Shown in pieces: positions 35,655 through 46,510 of a stretch of DNA of 64,000 nt. The DNA is from Pleurodeles waltl (lineage: Eukaryota > Chordata > Amphibia > Caudata > Salamandridae), in contig NC_090445.1 in NCBI RefSeq assembly GCF_031143425.1, positions 1,196,260,691 through 1,196,324,690 on the forward strand, given 5' to 3'. Within the stretch, counting starts at the first letter, position 1. Each line of letters begins with the position of its first letter. The notes beneath the pieces were generated by a model. That model was not told the DNA's origin, made no database searches, and saw only the letters and a list, made by a program, of their open reading frames with translations. The position numbers and the translations under genes are program-made.

Positions 35655-36640
35655 TAGACACCAGGGATCTTTTTTTATATATATCTCATTAAGGGGAGCG
35701 GCCCCTTGGGAAAGGGTCGCTCCCTAGGGAGGCAATTATTTTTAAGGCCTTTTCTTCCCCCCATGGGGGCAGATCAGCCTATTGTTATTAGGCCGAACTG
35801 CGCCCAGGGGGCGTTGAAACCACTAGACACCAGGGATGTATTTTTATATATTATTGAATGAGGGGAGTGGCCCCTTGGGCAAGGGCCACTACTCAGGGGG
35901 GCAAAATATTTTTAGTCCTTTTTTGCCCCTTCCCCCGCCCAGGGGGGCAGATCGGCCTATTAGGCCTATTATAATTAGGCCGATCTGGCCCTGGGGGGAG
36001 TGGGGGCAGAAACCCGTAGACACTCTGGATAATATTTTTTTGTTTATTTTATTTTTTTATATTTGGGGAGCAACCCCATAGGCAAGGGTCACTCCCCGGG
36101 GGGCAAAATTACTCTTTGGCCATTTCTGCCCCCCTGGGGGGCAGATCGGCCTATATTTATTAGGCCAGTCTGCCCCCAAGGGAGGCAGAATCCACTAGAC
36201 ACCAGGGATTTTTTTTTTATACTATTGAATGAGGGGAGCGCCCCCTTGGGCAACGGCCGCTCCCTAGGGGGGCAAAATATTTTTAGGCCTCTTCTGCCCC
36301 CCCCAGGGGGCAGATTGGCTTATTATACTTAGGCCGATCTACCCCCAGGGGAGGCAGAAACCCCTAGACATCAGGGATATATGGATTTTTTAAAAACTTT
36401 ATTTTGTTATATATGGGGAGCGACTCCTTGTGGGCAGATCGGCTGATTTTTGGAAGGCCTATGGGGGCAGAAAGCCCACCAGAGACCAGGGAAGATTTAT
36501 TTTTCAAAATAAGAAGGTGGGAGTATGGCCATACCCCCACCCCAAATAAATGGGGCCAAAGTTGTTCTGACCACCAGTGGGTAGATGGGGCAATTACCTC
36601 CGATCCACACCCCATGGGGGGCAGAAAGTCTACTAGATGC
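35655..36640. repeat. Tandem array inside the TTAA element, seven degenerate units of 115-193 bp
   Basis: The landmark TAGACACCAGGGAT or a variant recurs at 35655, 35824, 36017, 36196, 36365, 36480 and 36634, giving periods of 169, 193, 179, 169, 115 and 154 bp. Most units contain a GGGGAGCGGCCCCTTGGG...AGGG block and a GGCAGATCGGCCTATT...TTAGGCCGATCTGCC hairpin. Confidence 0.9.
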
Positions 36641-36959
36641 CAGGGAATTAAAAAATAAATAGTGTGGTGGTGGCTACCAACCACTATGGGCATGGTTATG
36701 CCCCCACCCCAACTGAAGGGGGTGACAGTCTTTCACCTCTCCCCCCGCACACTAAAATATCTTATCCCATGGCAAGCAAGGTTACATTTGGGTATTTTCG
36801 GTTTTGGTTTTACATTTGGGCCATGAGAGCCTGGCTAACTCTCAAAATCGTCCCACTTGGAATGGTGATGGCTGCAATTTTTTGGACTTTGGGACGCTGC
36901 CATGTAGAAAAATCCACAAGACCTAGACACATCTGAAAATTAAACATCTGGGTGAGTCC

Positions 36960-39500
36960 ACGGTGGTGTGCTTCACATGCATTCTGCACCATTTTCTTAC
37001 TCACGATGCCCTGCAAACCTCCAACTTTGCTGGAAATCACACATTTTTTCCACATTTTTGTGCTGGAACCTTCCGGAATCTGCAAGAATCCACAAAATTC
37101 CTACCACCCAGCATTGTCTCATCTATACTGATAAAACTTCTGCCCCACTTGTCTGCCTAAAAATGTTTTTTTTCAAACTGCCCTTTTGGACCCGCTTTGG
37201 TTCCCCCTCAATTTCAACATGTTTTTGGCTCTTCCCTGTCACAGGCACTTGGCCCACCTACACAAGTGAGGTATCATTTTTACCGGGAGACTGAGGGGAA
37301 CATTGGGTGTTTGGAAATTTGTCCCGGTGAGGTGATCCCACCCAGAAATGTGGGAACATGTGATTTTTCAGCTAAATTTGAGGTATGCTGAAGATTCTGT
37401 TTAAGAATTCATTGTGGGATCCACGCAAGTCACTCCTTCCTGGATTCCCTCGGGTGTCTAGTTTTCAGAAATATCTGGGTTTAGTAGGTTTCCCTGTATG
37501 GGTGCTGAGCCCAGGACCAAAAACGCAGGTGCCCCCGGTGCAAAAACAAGTAGTTTCGTATTTGATAATTTTGATGTTTCTTGATAGTATTTTGGGGCAT
37601 TTCCTTTTGTGGGCACTAGGCCTACCCACACAAGTGAGGTACCATTTTTATCGGGAGACTTGGGGGAACGCTGGGTGGAAGGAAATTTGTGGCTCCTCTC
37701 AGATTCCAGAACTTTCTTTCACCGAAATGTGAGTAAAAAGTTTTTTTGGGCCAAACTTTGAGGTTTGCAAAGGATTCTGGGTAACAGAAACTGGTGAGAG
37801 CCCCACAAGTCACCCCATCTTGGATGCCCCTAGGTGTCTACTTTTAAAAAATGCACAGGTTTTGTAGGTTTCCTTAGGTGCCAGCTGAGCTAGAGGCCAA
37901 AATCCACAGCTGGGCACTTTCCAAAAAAACAGCTGTGTTTTCTTTGGGAAAATGTGATGTGTCCATGTTGTGTTTTGGGGCATTTCCTGACGCGGGCGCT
38001 ATGCCTACCCACACAAGTGAGGTACCATTTTTATCGGGAGACTTGGAGGAACACTGGGTGGAAGGAAATTTGTGGCTCCTCTCACATTCCAGAACTTTCT
38101 GTCACCGATATTTGTGGCTCCTCTCACATTCCAGAACTTTCTGTCACCGAAATGTGTGGAAAAAGTGTTTTTGTGGCCAAATGTTGAGGTTTGCAAAGGA
38201 TTCTGGGTAACAGAACCTAGTGAGAGCCCCATAAGTCCCCCCTCCTGGCTTGCTTTAGGTGCCTAGTTTTAAAAAATGCACAGGTTTGGTAGGTTTACCT
38301 AGTCGTTGGCTGAGCTAGAGGCCAAAATCCACAGCTTGGCACATTGCAAAAAACAGCTCTGTTTTCTTTGGGAAAATGTGATGTGTCCATGTTGTGTTTT
38401 TGGGCATTTCCTGTCACGAGCACTAGGCCTACCCACACAAGTGAGGTACCATTTTTATCGGGAGACTTGGGGGAACGCTGGGTGGAAGGAAATTTGTGGC
38501 TCCTCTCAGATTCCAGAACTTTCTGTCACCAAAATGTCTAGTTTTCAGAAATGCCTGGGTTTGGTAGGTTTCCCTGTATGGCTGCTGAGCCCAGGACCAA
38601 AAACGCAGGTGCCCCCGGTGCAAAAACAAGTAGTTTCGTACTTGATCATTTTGATGTGTCTTGATAGTATTTTGGGGCATTTCCTGTCGCGGGCGCTAGG
38701 CCTACCCACACAAGTGAGGTACCATTTTTATTGGGAGACTTGGGGGAACGCTGGGTGGAAGGAAATTTGTGTCTCTTCTCAGATTCCAGAACTTTCTGTC
38801 ACCATAATGTGAGGAAAAAGTGTTTTTTGCCAAATTTTTAGGTTTGCAAAGGATTCTGGTTAATAGAACCTGGTGAGAGCCCCACAAGTCACCCCATCTT
38901 GGATTCCCCTAGGCGTCTAGTTTTAAAGAATCCACAGGTTTGGTAGGTTTCCTTAGGTGCCAGCTGAGCTAGAGGCCAAAATCCACAGCTAGGCACGTTC
39001 CAAAAAACAGCTCTGTTTTCTTTGGAAAAATGTGATGTGTCCACATTGTGTTTTGGGGCATTTCCTGTCGTGGGCGCTAGGCCTACCCACACAAGTGAGG
39101 TACCATTTGTATCGGAGACTTGGGGGAGCGCTGGGTGGAAGGAAATTTGTGGCTCCTCTCAGATTCCAGAACTTTCTGTCACGAAAATGTGAAGAAAAAG
39201 TGTTTTTTTGTCCAAATTTTGAGGTTTGCAAAGGATTCTGGGTAACAGAGCCTGGTGAGAGCCTCACAAGTCACCCCATCCTAGATTCCCCTAGGTGTCT
39301 AGTTTTAAAAAATGCACAGGTTTGGTAGGTTTCACCAGGAGCCGGCTGAGCTAGAGGCCAAAATCTACAGCTAGGGACTTTGCAAAAAACACATCAGATT
39401 TCAATGTAAAAATGTGATGTGTCCATGTTGCGTTTCCTGTCGCGAACATTAGGCCTACCCACGTAAGTGAGGTACCATTTTTACCGGGAGACTTGGGGGA
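36960..39500. repeat. Tandem array inside the TTAA element, seven units of about 370 bp with higher-order variants
   Basis: The landmark CACAAGTGAGGTACCATTTT (with small variants) recurs at 37261, 37629, 38012, 38436, 38709, 39090 and 39462: periods 368, 383, 424, 273, 381 and 372. The 424-bp unit contains a 41-bp local duplication at 38068-38149; the 273-bp unit is shortened. Units at 37440-37620 and 38530-38700 share a variant block (AGGACCAAAAACGCAGGTGC) that other units replace with GCTAGAGGCCAAAATCCACA. Many open frames here are translations of the repeat and are not genes. Confidence 0.95.
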
Positions 39501-40573
39501 ACACAGAATAGCAAAACAAGTGTTATTGCCCCTTGTCTTTCTCTACATTGTTCCCTTCCAAATGTAAGACAGTGAGTAAAAAATACGTCTATTTGAGAAA
39601 TGCCCTGTAATTCACTTGCTAGTATGGGCACGCCAGAATTCAGAGATATGCAAATAACCACTGCTTTTCAACACCTTATCTTGTGCCCATTTTGGAAATG
39701 CAAAGGTTTTCTTGATACCTATTTTTCACTCTTTATATTTCAGAAAAGTAATTGCTGTATACCCAGTATTGAATGAAATCCCATTGTAAAGTGCAGCTCA
39801 TTTATTGGCTCTGAGTACCTAAGGTTCTTGATGAACTTACACGCCCTATATATCCCCGCAACCAGAAGAGTCCAGCAGATGTAACGATATATTGCTTTCA
39901 AAAATCTGACATAGCAGGAAAAAGTTACAGAGACAACGTGGAGAAAAATGGCTGTCTCTTTCACCACAATTTCAATAGTTTTTTATTTCAGCTGTTATTT
40001 TCTGTAGGAAAACTTTGTACGATCTACACAAATTACCCCTTGCTGAATTCAGAAGTTTGTCTACTTTTCAGATATGTTTAGCTTTCTGGGATCCAGCATT
40101 GGTTTCATACCCATTTCTGTCACTAACTGGAAGGAGGCTGAAAGCACAAAAATAGTAAAAATGGGGTATGTCCCAGTAAAATGCCAAAATTGTGTTGAAA
40201 AATTGGGTTTTCTGATTCAGGTCTTCATGTTCCTGAAAGCTGGGAAGATGGTGATTTTAGCACCTCAAACCCTTTTGTTGATGCGGTTTTCAGGGAAAAA
40301 ACCACAAGCCTTCTTCTGCAGCCCTTTTTTCCCATTAAAAAAAAAAAACGAAAATGTTGCTGTCTTTTGCCTAATTTCTTGGTCTCCTTCAGGGGACCCC
40401 ACAAACTCTAGGTACCTGTAGAATCCCTAGGATGTTGGAAAAAAGGACGCAAATTTGGCGTGGGTAGCTTATGTGGACAAAATGTTATGAGGGCCTAACT
40501 GCGAACTGCCCCAAATAGCCAAAAAAAAGGCCTCGCACCTGAGGGGGAAAAGGCCTGGCAGCAAAGGGGTTAA

Positions 40574-40835
40574 TTGCCTGTATCCTGTGGAGGGGTGGAG
40601 TACAGGTTTTAGTATGTTTGATGTGATTTTGTGGGTAAAAGAGATTAGATTGTTGCCACTTCAAGGATGGGACTCATTTAGTTTGATTATGATTGGTTAT
40701 TGAAAGTCAAAGATTAGATTTAGTGTGTGTCCTGCTGTTGGTGTGACCCTAGACATGCTGGCAGAGGTTATGACCTTCCAGGTTTGTTACAATGTTTTTT
40801 TGGCTGACGCATTGTTTGTCTTATCAAATATTCAT
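40574..40835 (-). pseudogene. LINE-B endonuclease, C-terminal piece
   Basis: The minus strand reads TPTAGHTLNLIF at about 40705-40745, matching the conserved PTHxxGHTLDLIF of LINE endonucleases. Upstream are ITSASMSRV and, near 40835, IFDKTNNASAKKTL, resembling the segment that follows GDFNIH. Downstream PxSGNNLISF resembles WSDHxLIxF. Frames are broken. It abuts the TTAA element on one side and the 325-bp array on the other. Confidence 0.75.
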
Positions 40836-41800
40836 GAAACACAAAAGGTTATGGGAGGATGCTTGCAAAAAGTCTAATAACTAGCATTCGCTCTGAGGAG
40901 CGTTCCAGCCCATCGTTCTTCTGCACATCATGCCACCTCAGTTTGGAGCTAACCATATGCAAATCAGTCTTGATCCTGTTCCAGTAGGAACAATGTAGCC
41001 AGAACTGCCAGGCCAGGTCCTCCTTCAACTGGAACACAAGCAACCCAAGGCCGTTTTTGCCCTGATTGGGGCTCTGCAGTTGGTTGGAGTTGGTTTCAGT
41101 GGCACAGCGAGCACAGGAACCACATATGAAAATACTCTTGATCACTAGGGCATTATATGAATCACACAAAAGGCACAGGGAGGATGCTTGTAAAAGGTCT
41201 AACCACTGGCAATCGCTCAGGGTAGCATTCCAGGCCACCGTTCCTTTGCACACCATGCCATATCAGTTTGGACCCAATCATATGCAAATCAGTCTTGACC
41301 GTGCTCCAATAGGTTCAACAGTCCAACCCGAATTGCCAGGCCAGGTTCTCCCTGAACAGGAACACTAGCAACCCAAGACCAGTTTCACCCTGATTGGGGC
41401 TCTTCAGTCAAGTGTAGCTTGGTTCCAGTCACACAGTGAGTATGGGACCCATGTCTGGCATACCCTGGGCCACTTGGGGTGTTACATGAAACACAGAAAG
41501 GTGATGGAAGGATGGAAGGATGCAAGCACTGACAATTGCTTGGATAGGATTCCAGCCTATCGTTCTTTTGCACACCATACCACCTCTGTTTGGGCCCAGA
41601 TGTATGGAAATTAGCCTTGACCCTGCTCCAATAGGACCAGTCTAGCCTGAACTAATTGGCCAGGTAAAACTGGAACATAAGCAACCCAAGACTGGTTTCA
41701 TCCTGATTGGGCTCTAAAGTCAGGTGGAGCTTGGTTTCAGTGGCACAGAGCCCAGGAAGCACGTCTGGACATACCCTTGACCACTAGGTTGCTACATTTA
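40836..41800. repeat. Tandem array, three units of about 325-336 bp
   Basis: The GGGAGGATGCTTG landmark occurs at 40853 and 41178, and a variant at 41514. Other shared blocks are CCATATGCAAATCAG (40953, 41278, variant near 41603), GCCAGGCCAGGT, GAACACAAGCAACCCAAG, CCCTGATTGGGGCTC and the final CTTGATCACTAGG-type block. It separates the two halves of the LINE-B endonuclease, at the place where GDFN would be expected, so it looks inserted. No terminal repeats are clear. Confidence 0.88.
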
Positions 41801-42600
41801 GTGGGCATATCTGATATGGCATCAGTGATGGTATTTTGAAAACTTAATTGCTTGGTACTGGTCAGCAAAACAGAAACGAACAAGAGAATAAAGTGTAGGT
41901 GTGCATCTTACTAGCCACAAAACACAGTCTGACAGTTGCATGTCTTCTATTTTAAAGATTGCAAATGATTCTTTGATTGTCACTGCTACGCTTTCACCTG
42001 TTTCCTCTTTGCGATGTTGTGTATATCTTCAATATCATGTTGAAACTATTTCATGGGGTACAGGCGCAGTGCCATCTTCAAGCCATGTTTCATTAATGGA
42101 AAAAAGGACTGGTTTAGAGTTAATCATTAGCTAGTTTCTCTGTTCTTTCACATTGGTCCTGCTTTGACCAGTAAGCAGTTTAGGTGAGAACGTTGCATGT
42201 GAACGGATGGAAGCAATAATTTAGGTAGGGTTTGTTTTTCCTGTACTGTATGTCAATAAAGTGAATGTGAGAGGTGTATTGACTGGGGTGATCCATGGGA
42301 TGAGAGTGGTTGTAGAGGAGGGAGTTGTAGTCCAAGCTGCAGTATATGTGGTGTCACTTTTCTGCTCAAGAAGAATAGTAGAATAAGCAGGAATGTAATA
42401 GGCTTGTTTGATGATGCAGGTGTGTGAAATATATCAGCAACAACGGTATTGGAATGATGCGAGGTTGTGGAGAAAGGAGTTGTAGTGCAATCTGCGGTGT
42501 CTGTGGTTTCATTTTCCTACTGAAGAAAACTGAGAAGGGATTTAATAGGGCTGGTTTGGTGAGAAGAATGTAGGAGGTAAAGTTGTTTGGTGTGTATTGG
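41801..42600 (-). pseudogene. LINE-B endonuclease, N-terminal piece
   Basis: The minus strand reads SINETWLEDGTAPVPHEIVS at about 42095-42040 and ESVAVTIKESF at about 41998-41965, matching the LFLTETWL...GGGVAIxxK region of AP-type LINE endonucleases. At about 41850-41820 ITDAISDMPTKC resembles the LTDAIADxxxxYPN segment that precedes GDFN. Upstream sequence to about 42600 is likely more of the same element, without firm motifs. Confidence 0.72.
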
Positions 42601-42610
42601 TCAGGACTCG

Positions 42611-43527
42611 GGCCCTCTTTTTCACTTCGGCGGGTGGCGTAGGTGCCCGCCAAAGTCCTGCATCAGGATAACCGCATATGTGGCAATCCCTCCGTGGTAC
42701 CTATTAAGTGTTTCCTCTGGGCTGGTGGGCGTAAACAGTGTTTCCACCCGCCGGTCCAACGGGAAACACACCACAACATTGACTCCATCTCATAATCGAG
42801 CCAGCGGTAATGTTGTGGTGCGTTGGGTGCGACACCAACCTTCGCGCTTTTCACTGCCTGTAAATCAGGCAGTGTGAAGCGTGACAGGGCTGTCCATGGG
42901 TCCCCCGGCACAAGCTTTCCACCAGCCTTTGCAAGGCGGTGGAAACGCCATGCAAAGGCTAGCGGAAAGGGGGCATGTAATCCGAAGGGCAGCATTGCAA
43001 GCAGCTGGTGGATTGAGACCACTGACACCGCCAGGCTCTCGGCAACCTGTCAGTGCCGGTAGACGGACCATGGTGGCTCCGCCACAGTTGTAATGTGGAG
43101 GCCATTAGCTGCTTTGGCCGTGGTCCGACTTCCACCGCAGCCCTGGCGGATTGAGACCACCGGCACTAGTAGGCTGTCGGCAACCTGGCGGTGCTGGCGG
43201 TCAGACCGTGGAGGAACAAAGTGCATGGGAAGTGCAGGGGCCCCTGGCACCCGCTTTCTGCCAGCCTTAGCAAGGCGGTGGAACTGTCATGCAAAGGCTA
43301 GCGGAAAGGGGGCTCGTAATCCGGAGGGCAGCGCTGCTTGCAGCGCTGCCATGGCGGATTGAGATTGCCAACACCGCTAGGCTGCCGGCAACCTGTTGTT
43401 GCCGGTGGTCAGACCGTGGCGGCTCCACCACGCTCGTAATGTGGAGGCCGGACCGCTGCTTTGGCGGCAGTCCGACCTCCACCGCGGCCCTGACGGTCTC
43501 ATGACCGCCAGTGTCGTAATGAGGGCC
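42611..43527. mobile_element. GC-rich hairpin-chain MITE, copy 3, internally duplicated
   Basis: The right end GTCGTAATGAGGGCC is the inverted counterpart of the GGGCCTCATTAC ends of copies 1 and 4; the left end GGGCCCTCTTTTTCAC is diverged. Hairpin blocks appear in the reverse order of copy 1 (ACGGGAAACAC, then CATAATCGAGCCAGCGG, then TTTCACTGCCTGTAAATCAGGCAGTG), so it lies in the opposite orientation. About 285 bp are duplicated with a period near 340-346 bp: 42900-43180 and 43244-43527. Confidence 0.75.
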
Positions 43528-46505
43528 TTAGCGTCTATTTTGTCTCTGGTTTTAGTTTGCTGTTGATATTGGGGGCTGTGGGAGGAGCTCAGTGGTTGCT
43601 TAAGTGCTCAAAAATCTTCTATATATGTTAGCCATATTTGGATCTTCTTTGAATGTGTGTGTTTGAGAAGGGGAGTAGGTGGGATGTTGGATTGTTGTTG
43701 TGGTAGTAGATTGAAAGTTAGTGTGTAGTTCCTAATACTGGGTTGGGATGTGACTAGGGAAAGGAAATGGATGTTTGTAACAGGGTGAGAAACAGAGGAG
43801 AAAAGTGGTAATATACAATGATTGATTTTTTTGACAGAAGGTTGTGGCGGCGTTTCCTAATGACAGATTGTAGTTATTATGGGTTTGCATTTAGACATGG
43901 GTTCGGAGTACTTGTCAGAGAGTAACCCAGCTAAGAAGAGAGGATGAGTAGAAGAGTTTATGGTAGTAGGAAAGGGAGATGTGTATCAGAGAGGGAGGAA
44001 GTGTTGCAGGGATGTTGATGGGTGCAGGACTGTAAACGCAAGTTTGGTATCGAAGACAGCTGTGTGAGAGATGTGGAGTGTTTGCTGAGAGTAGTCATGA
44101 TAGACTGATCATGAAGTGCTTACAGTTTTCTAAGCGGGAAAGGAGTGAAGTTTGAGGTGTGTGATGATTCAGATAGGTGAGAATGACTGAAGTCAAAGAA
44201 GTCAGATTCTCTACCAAAATGATGCAAGTTAAGGTACCTAGTAGAGTTGGTATAAGGAAGGTATGCTGAGCCGGAGGGCAGGTCCAAATGGGATTGGATA
44301 TAGGTGGTGCAAAAGAGTATCTAGTGAGCAGGAGTGTATAAAGTACTGTGTTCGAAGTACAGTGCCAGTTGTCTGAGAAGAGATAAGTTAGAATAATATT
44401 TGTGTGGGGAGGAAGACTGCATTCCTCTACTGGAGTAAATATTTTATGTTGGCCTTAGGTCCCTTCCGTATAGGGCTTAGATTGGATTCAAACTCATATG
44501 TTGGAGTGGTGACTCCCATACATTTCCCTACCTAGGCACCAACGATAAAAAAAAGCCACAGCCCTGGAAAGGGAACTCATTCTAGCGAAGATATAAACAA
44601 ACTCAAGGTACAGTTGTATTTGCTTTGGTCTGCTTTATCAGCCACCCCATTATCAAGGCGTGCTTGGTGTTAGATTATTAAATACACACTCCATTATGAT
44701 CAATGACCGGTCCTTGCATACATTGGCATGCCAGACTGTGTTTATGTCTGTCTGCATGCTTAGTGTTTGTATTTGTGAGTGATGTATTTGTTTAAAGGCG
44801 GGTATTAGAGGATACGAGTGCCATATGCCTGACATAGAGAAGGGTGCCTGGCGTCTTCCAAGGCATTGACGGGCAAATCAGAGATACCTGAGACACATCC
44901 TGGTATCAATAGGCATATGGGAGATAATTAAGGTACATTATGGTATTAACTTTCATCAGGGGGATATCTACAAATTATTGTGGCATTTACTGGTATATGG
45001 GGAACACCTTTGGCAGCTCATATTATTGACAATACATTTTGGAATATGTGTGTCAGAGCATAGTATTAACAGACATGTTGGGCACTGCTAAAGTCCTTCA
45101 TAGTATTGCCTGGCATAAAGTGGTTGCCTCGGTACAAGGTGGTATTGACTATCACATTTTGAAAATAAAAAAAAAACATATTAGCAGTGAATGCTATGAG
45201 ACACGGTTATTCACAGAATGGTGATGAGTAGCATATCACAGGTATACCTGGAATCATAAAAGTGACGTCAGTATAGATGTATTTGCCTAGCATGAAAGAA
45301 TGGCACAAAAAGGTGATACTTGTGGCCCAAATAAGTGAATTTACAGAAATAGCCAAGCTGAAGAGACAAAATATGTTTGCTATAATTGAAAGCGTGTGTT
45401 TGCAGGTGCACAGTGAGCCTATTGTCAGTGAGCGAACCTTTCATGTTTGGGGGCAAAGATAAAATGGGTTTACTTACTGAAAATAAAAAAACTGCAATTT
45501 TTGTGGCAAAACTACTGAATTTACAAAACATTCTACACTGATAAATGCCTGATAATCTAAAATTGATTTGGTCACACAGTACGCATTCTTGCTGGTGTTT
45601 GCGGCATTCCTTGACTGATGTGGATGCATTTAATGGCAACAAGGAAGAGAGGGTGTTTGGGGGAGGCAACACGGACAGTGGAGGGCTTTGGAAAATAAGT
45701 GATATGACACGACCGTAGCACTTTTTTTTATTGTGGGATGGGCCGATAGAGGGGTGGCAGAAGGCAAAAAGATGGTCGGGTCAGGAGTCCACACAAACAA
45801 CAGAGGGAAGGAGTGATGGGTGAGGAGCAAGCAGACAGACAACAGGGGGTCGTGTGGTGGTTCTGGTAACAAGTACACAGACAGGTGCGCAACGCCCTTT
45901 GTGCTAAAAGGGTTTTCACCCGCCCCGTCGTGCTCTATTGCCCAGAGTGCTGCAGCCTCAGGACACAGGATTCTCTCAGTAGACGTGTACCCTGCGGGTA
46001 TTGTACTTTGCAGCCATCCAAACACCCTTGAAAAGTGGAGGAGGCTTTTGATTTTTTTATTTCTTCTTGTGCCCCCCTGTAGTCGACCTCCCTTCAACCA
46101 ATTTGCAAAGTGTCAAAGACTTGGTGGGGAAAGATTAAATGCTTCGTTAGTATATCGTTCCATTCTCCCCAGTGGCAACTACACTGCAGCCATTGCATGT
46201 CACAGCTTAACTTTTAAAAGGGGAAAATAATATACATACCTTTGTTTTAAAAATCAATTGAACAAGACAGTTATATTGTATTATATTGTAATTTTATAGC
46301 CCTTTCCCAATGCTTGTGAGGCCCACAGCGCTACTACATTAGAAACAACTTAAAAGGTCACAAAGCGGTAAAAACAAAGCCTTAACATAAGGAAAGACAA
46401 AGAGATACCCATTATCTGGTTGATTTGTATGAAGTGAAACCAGAAAACCTGGATAAACTGCTGCTTAATTTCTTATATTGTTTGATCTTAGGCAAATATT
46501 GTATT
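43528..46505. other. Unassigned sequence
   Basis: 43540-44400 is G/T-rich on the plus strand and could be the antisense of the 5' part of LINE-B, but I read no motif. 45720-46100 is a purine-rich, CpG-containing stretch with long accidental open frames on both strands. No complete element was seen. Confidence 0.4.
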
Positions 46506-46510
46506 TCACC

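Larger units (their letters stand above)
35251..40569. mobile_element. piggyBac-type TTAA-flanked element, 5.3 kb, non-coding, carrying two satellite arrays
   Basis: TTAA stands at both edges (35247-35250 and 40570-40573). The ends are inverted repeats: left CCCCTATGGTGCCTGG, right in reverse complement CCCCTTTGCTGCCAGG, 13 of 16 identical. A TTAA target and CCC-starting termini are hallmarks of piggyBac transposons. From left to right it holds a hairpin-rich segment (35251-35650), an approximately 115-190-bp-unit array (35655-36640), a transition, a roughly 370-bp-unit array (about 36960-39500), and 1.07 kb of other sequence. I see no transposase. It interrupts LINE-B, whose coding motifs resume on the two sides, which supports a true insertion. 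Confidence 0.75.

Noticed and set aside
38306..38812. 168-codon open frame with repeated TQVRYHFYRETWGNAGW
   Set aside because: The repeated peptide is the translation of the 370-bp satellite. Frames are interrupted in other units, and both strands give similar repeated peptides.
36960..39500. CRISPR-like array
   Set aside because: Units are about 370 bp, with no short conserved repeat alternating with unique spacers, and the context is a vertebrate-type genome.
45630..46230. Overlapping 155- and 136-codon frames on opposite strands
   Set aside because: Purine/pyrimidine-biased sequence gives long frames by chance. No motif, no codon-use signal and no splice structure was seen.
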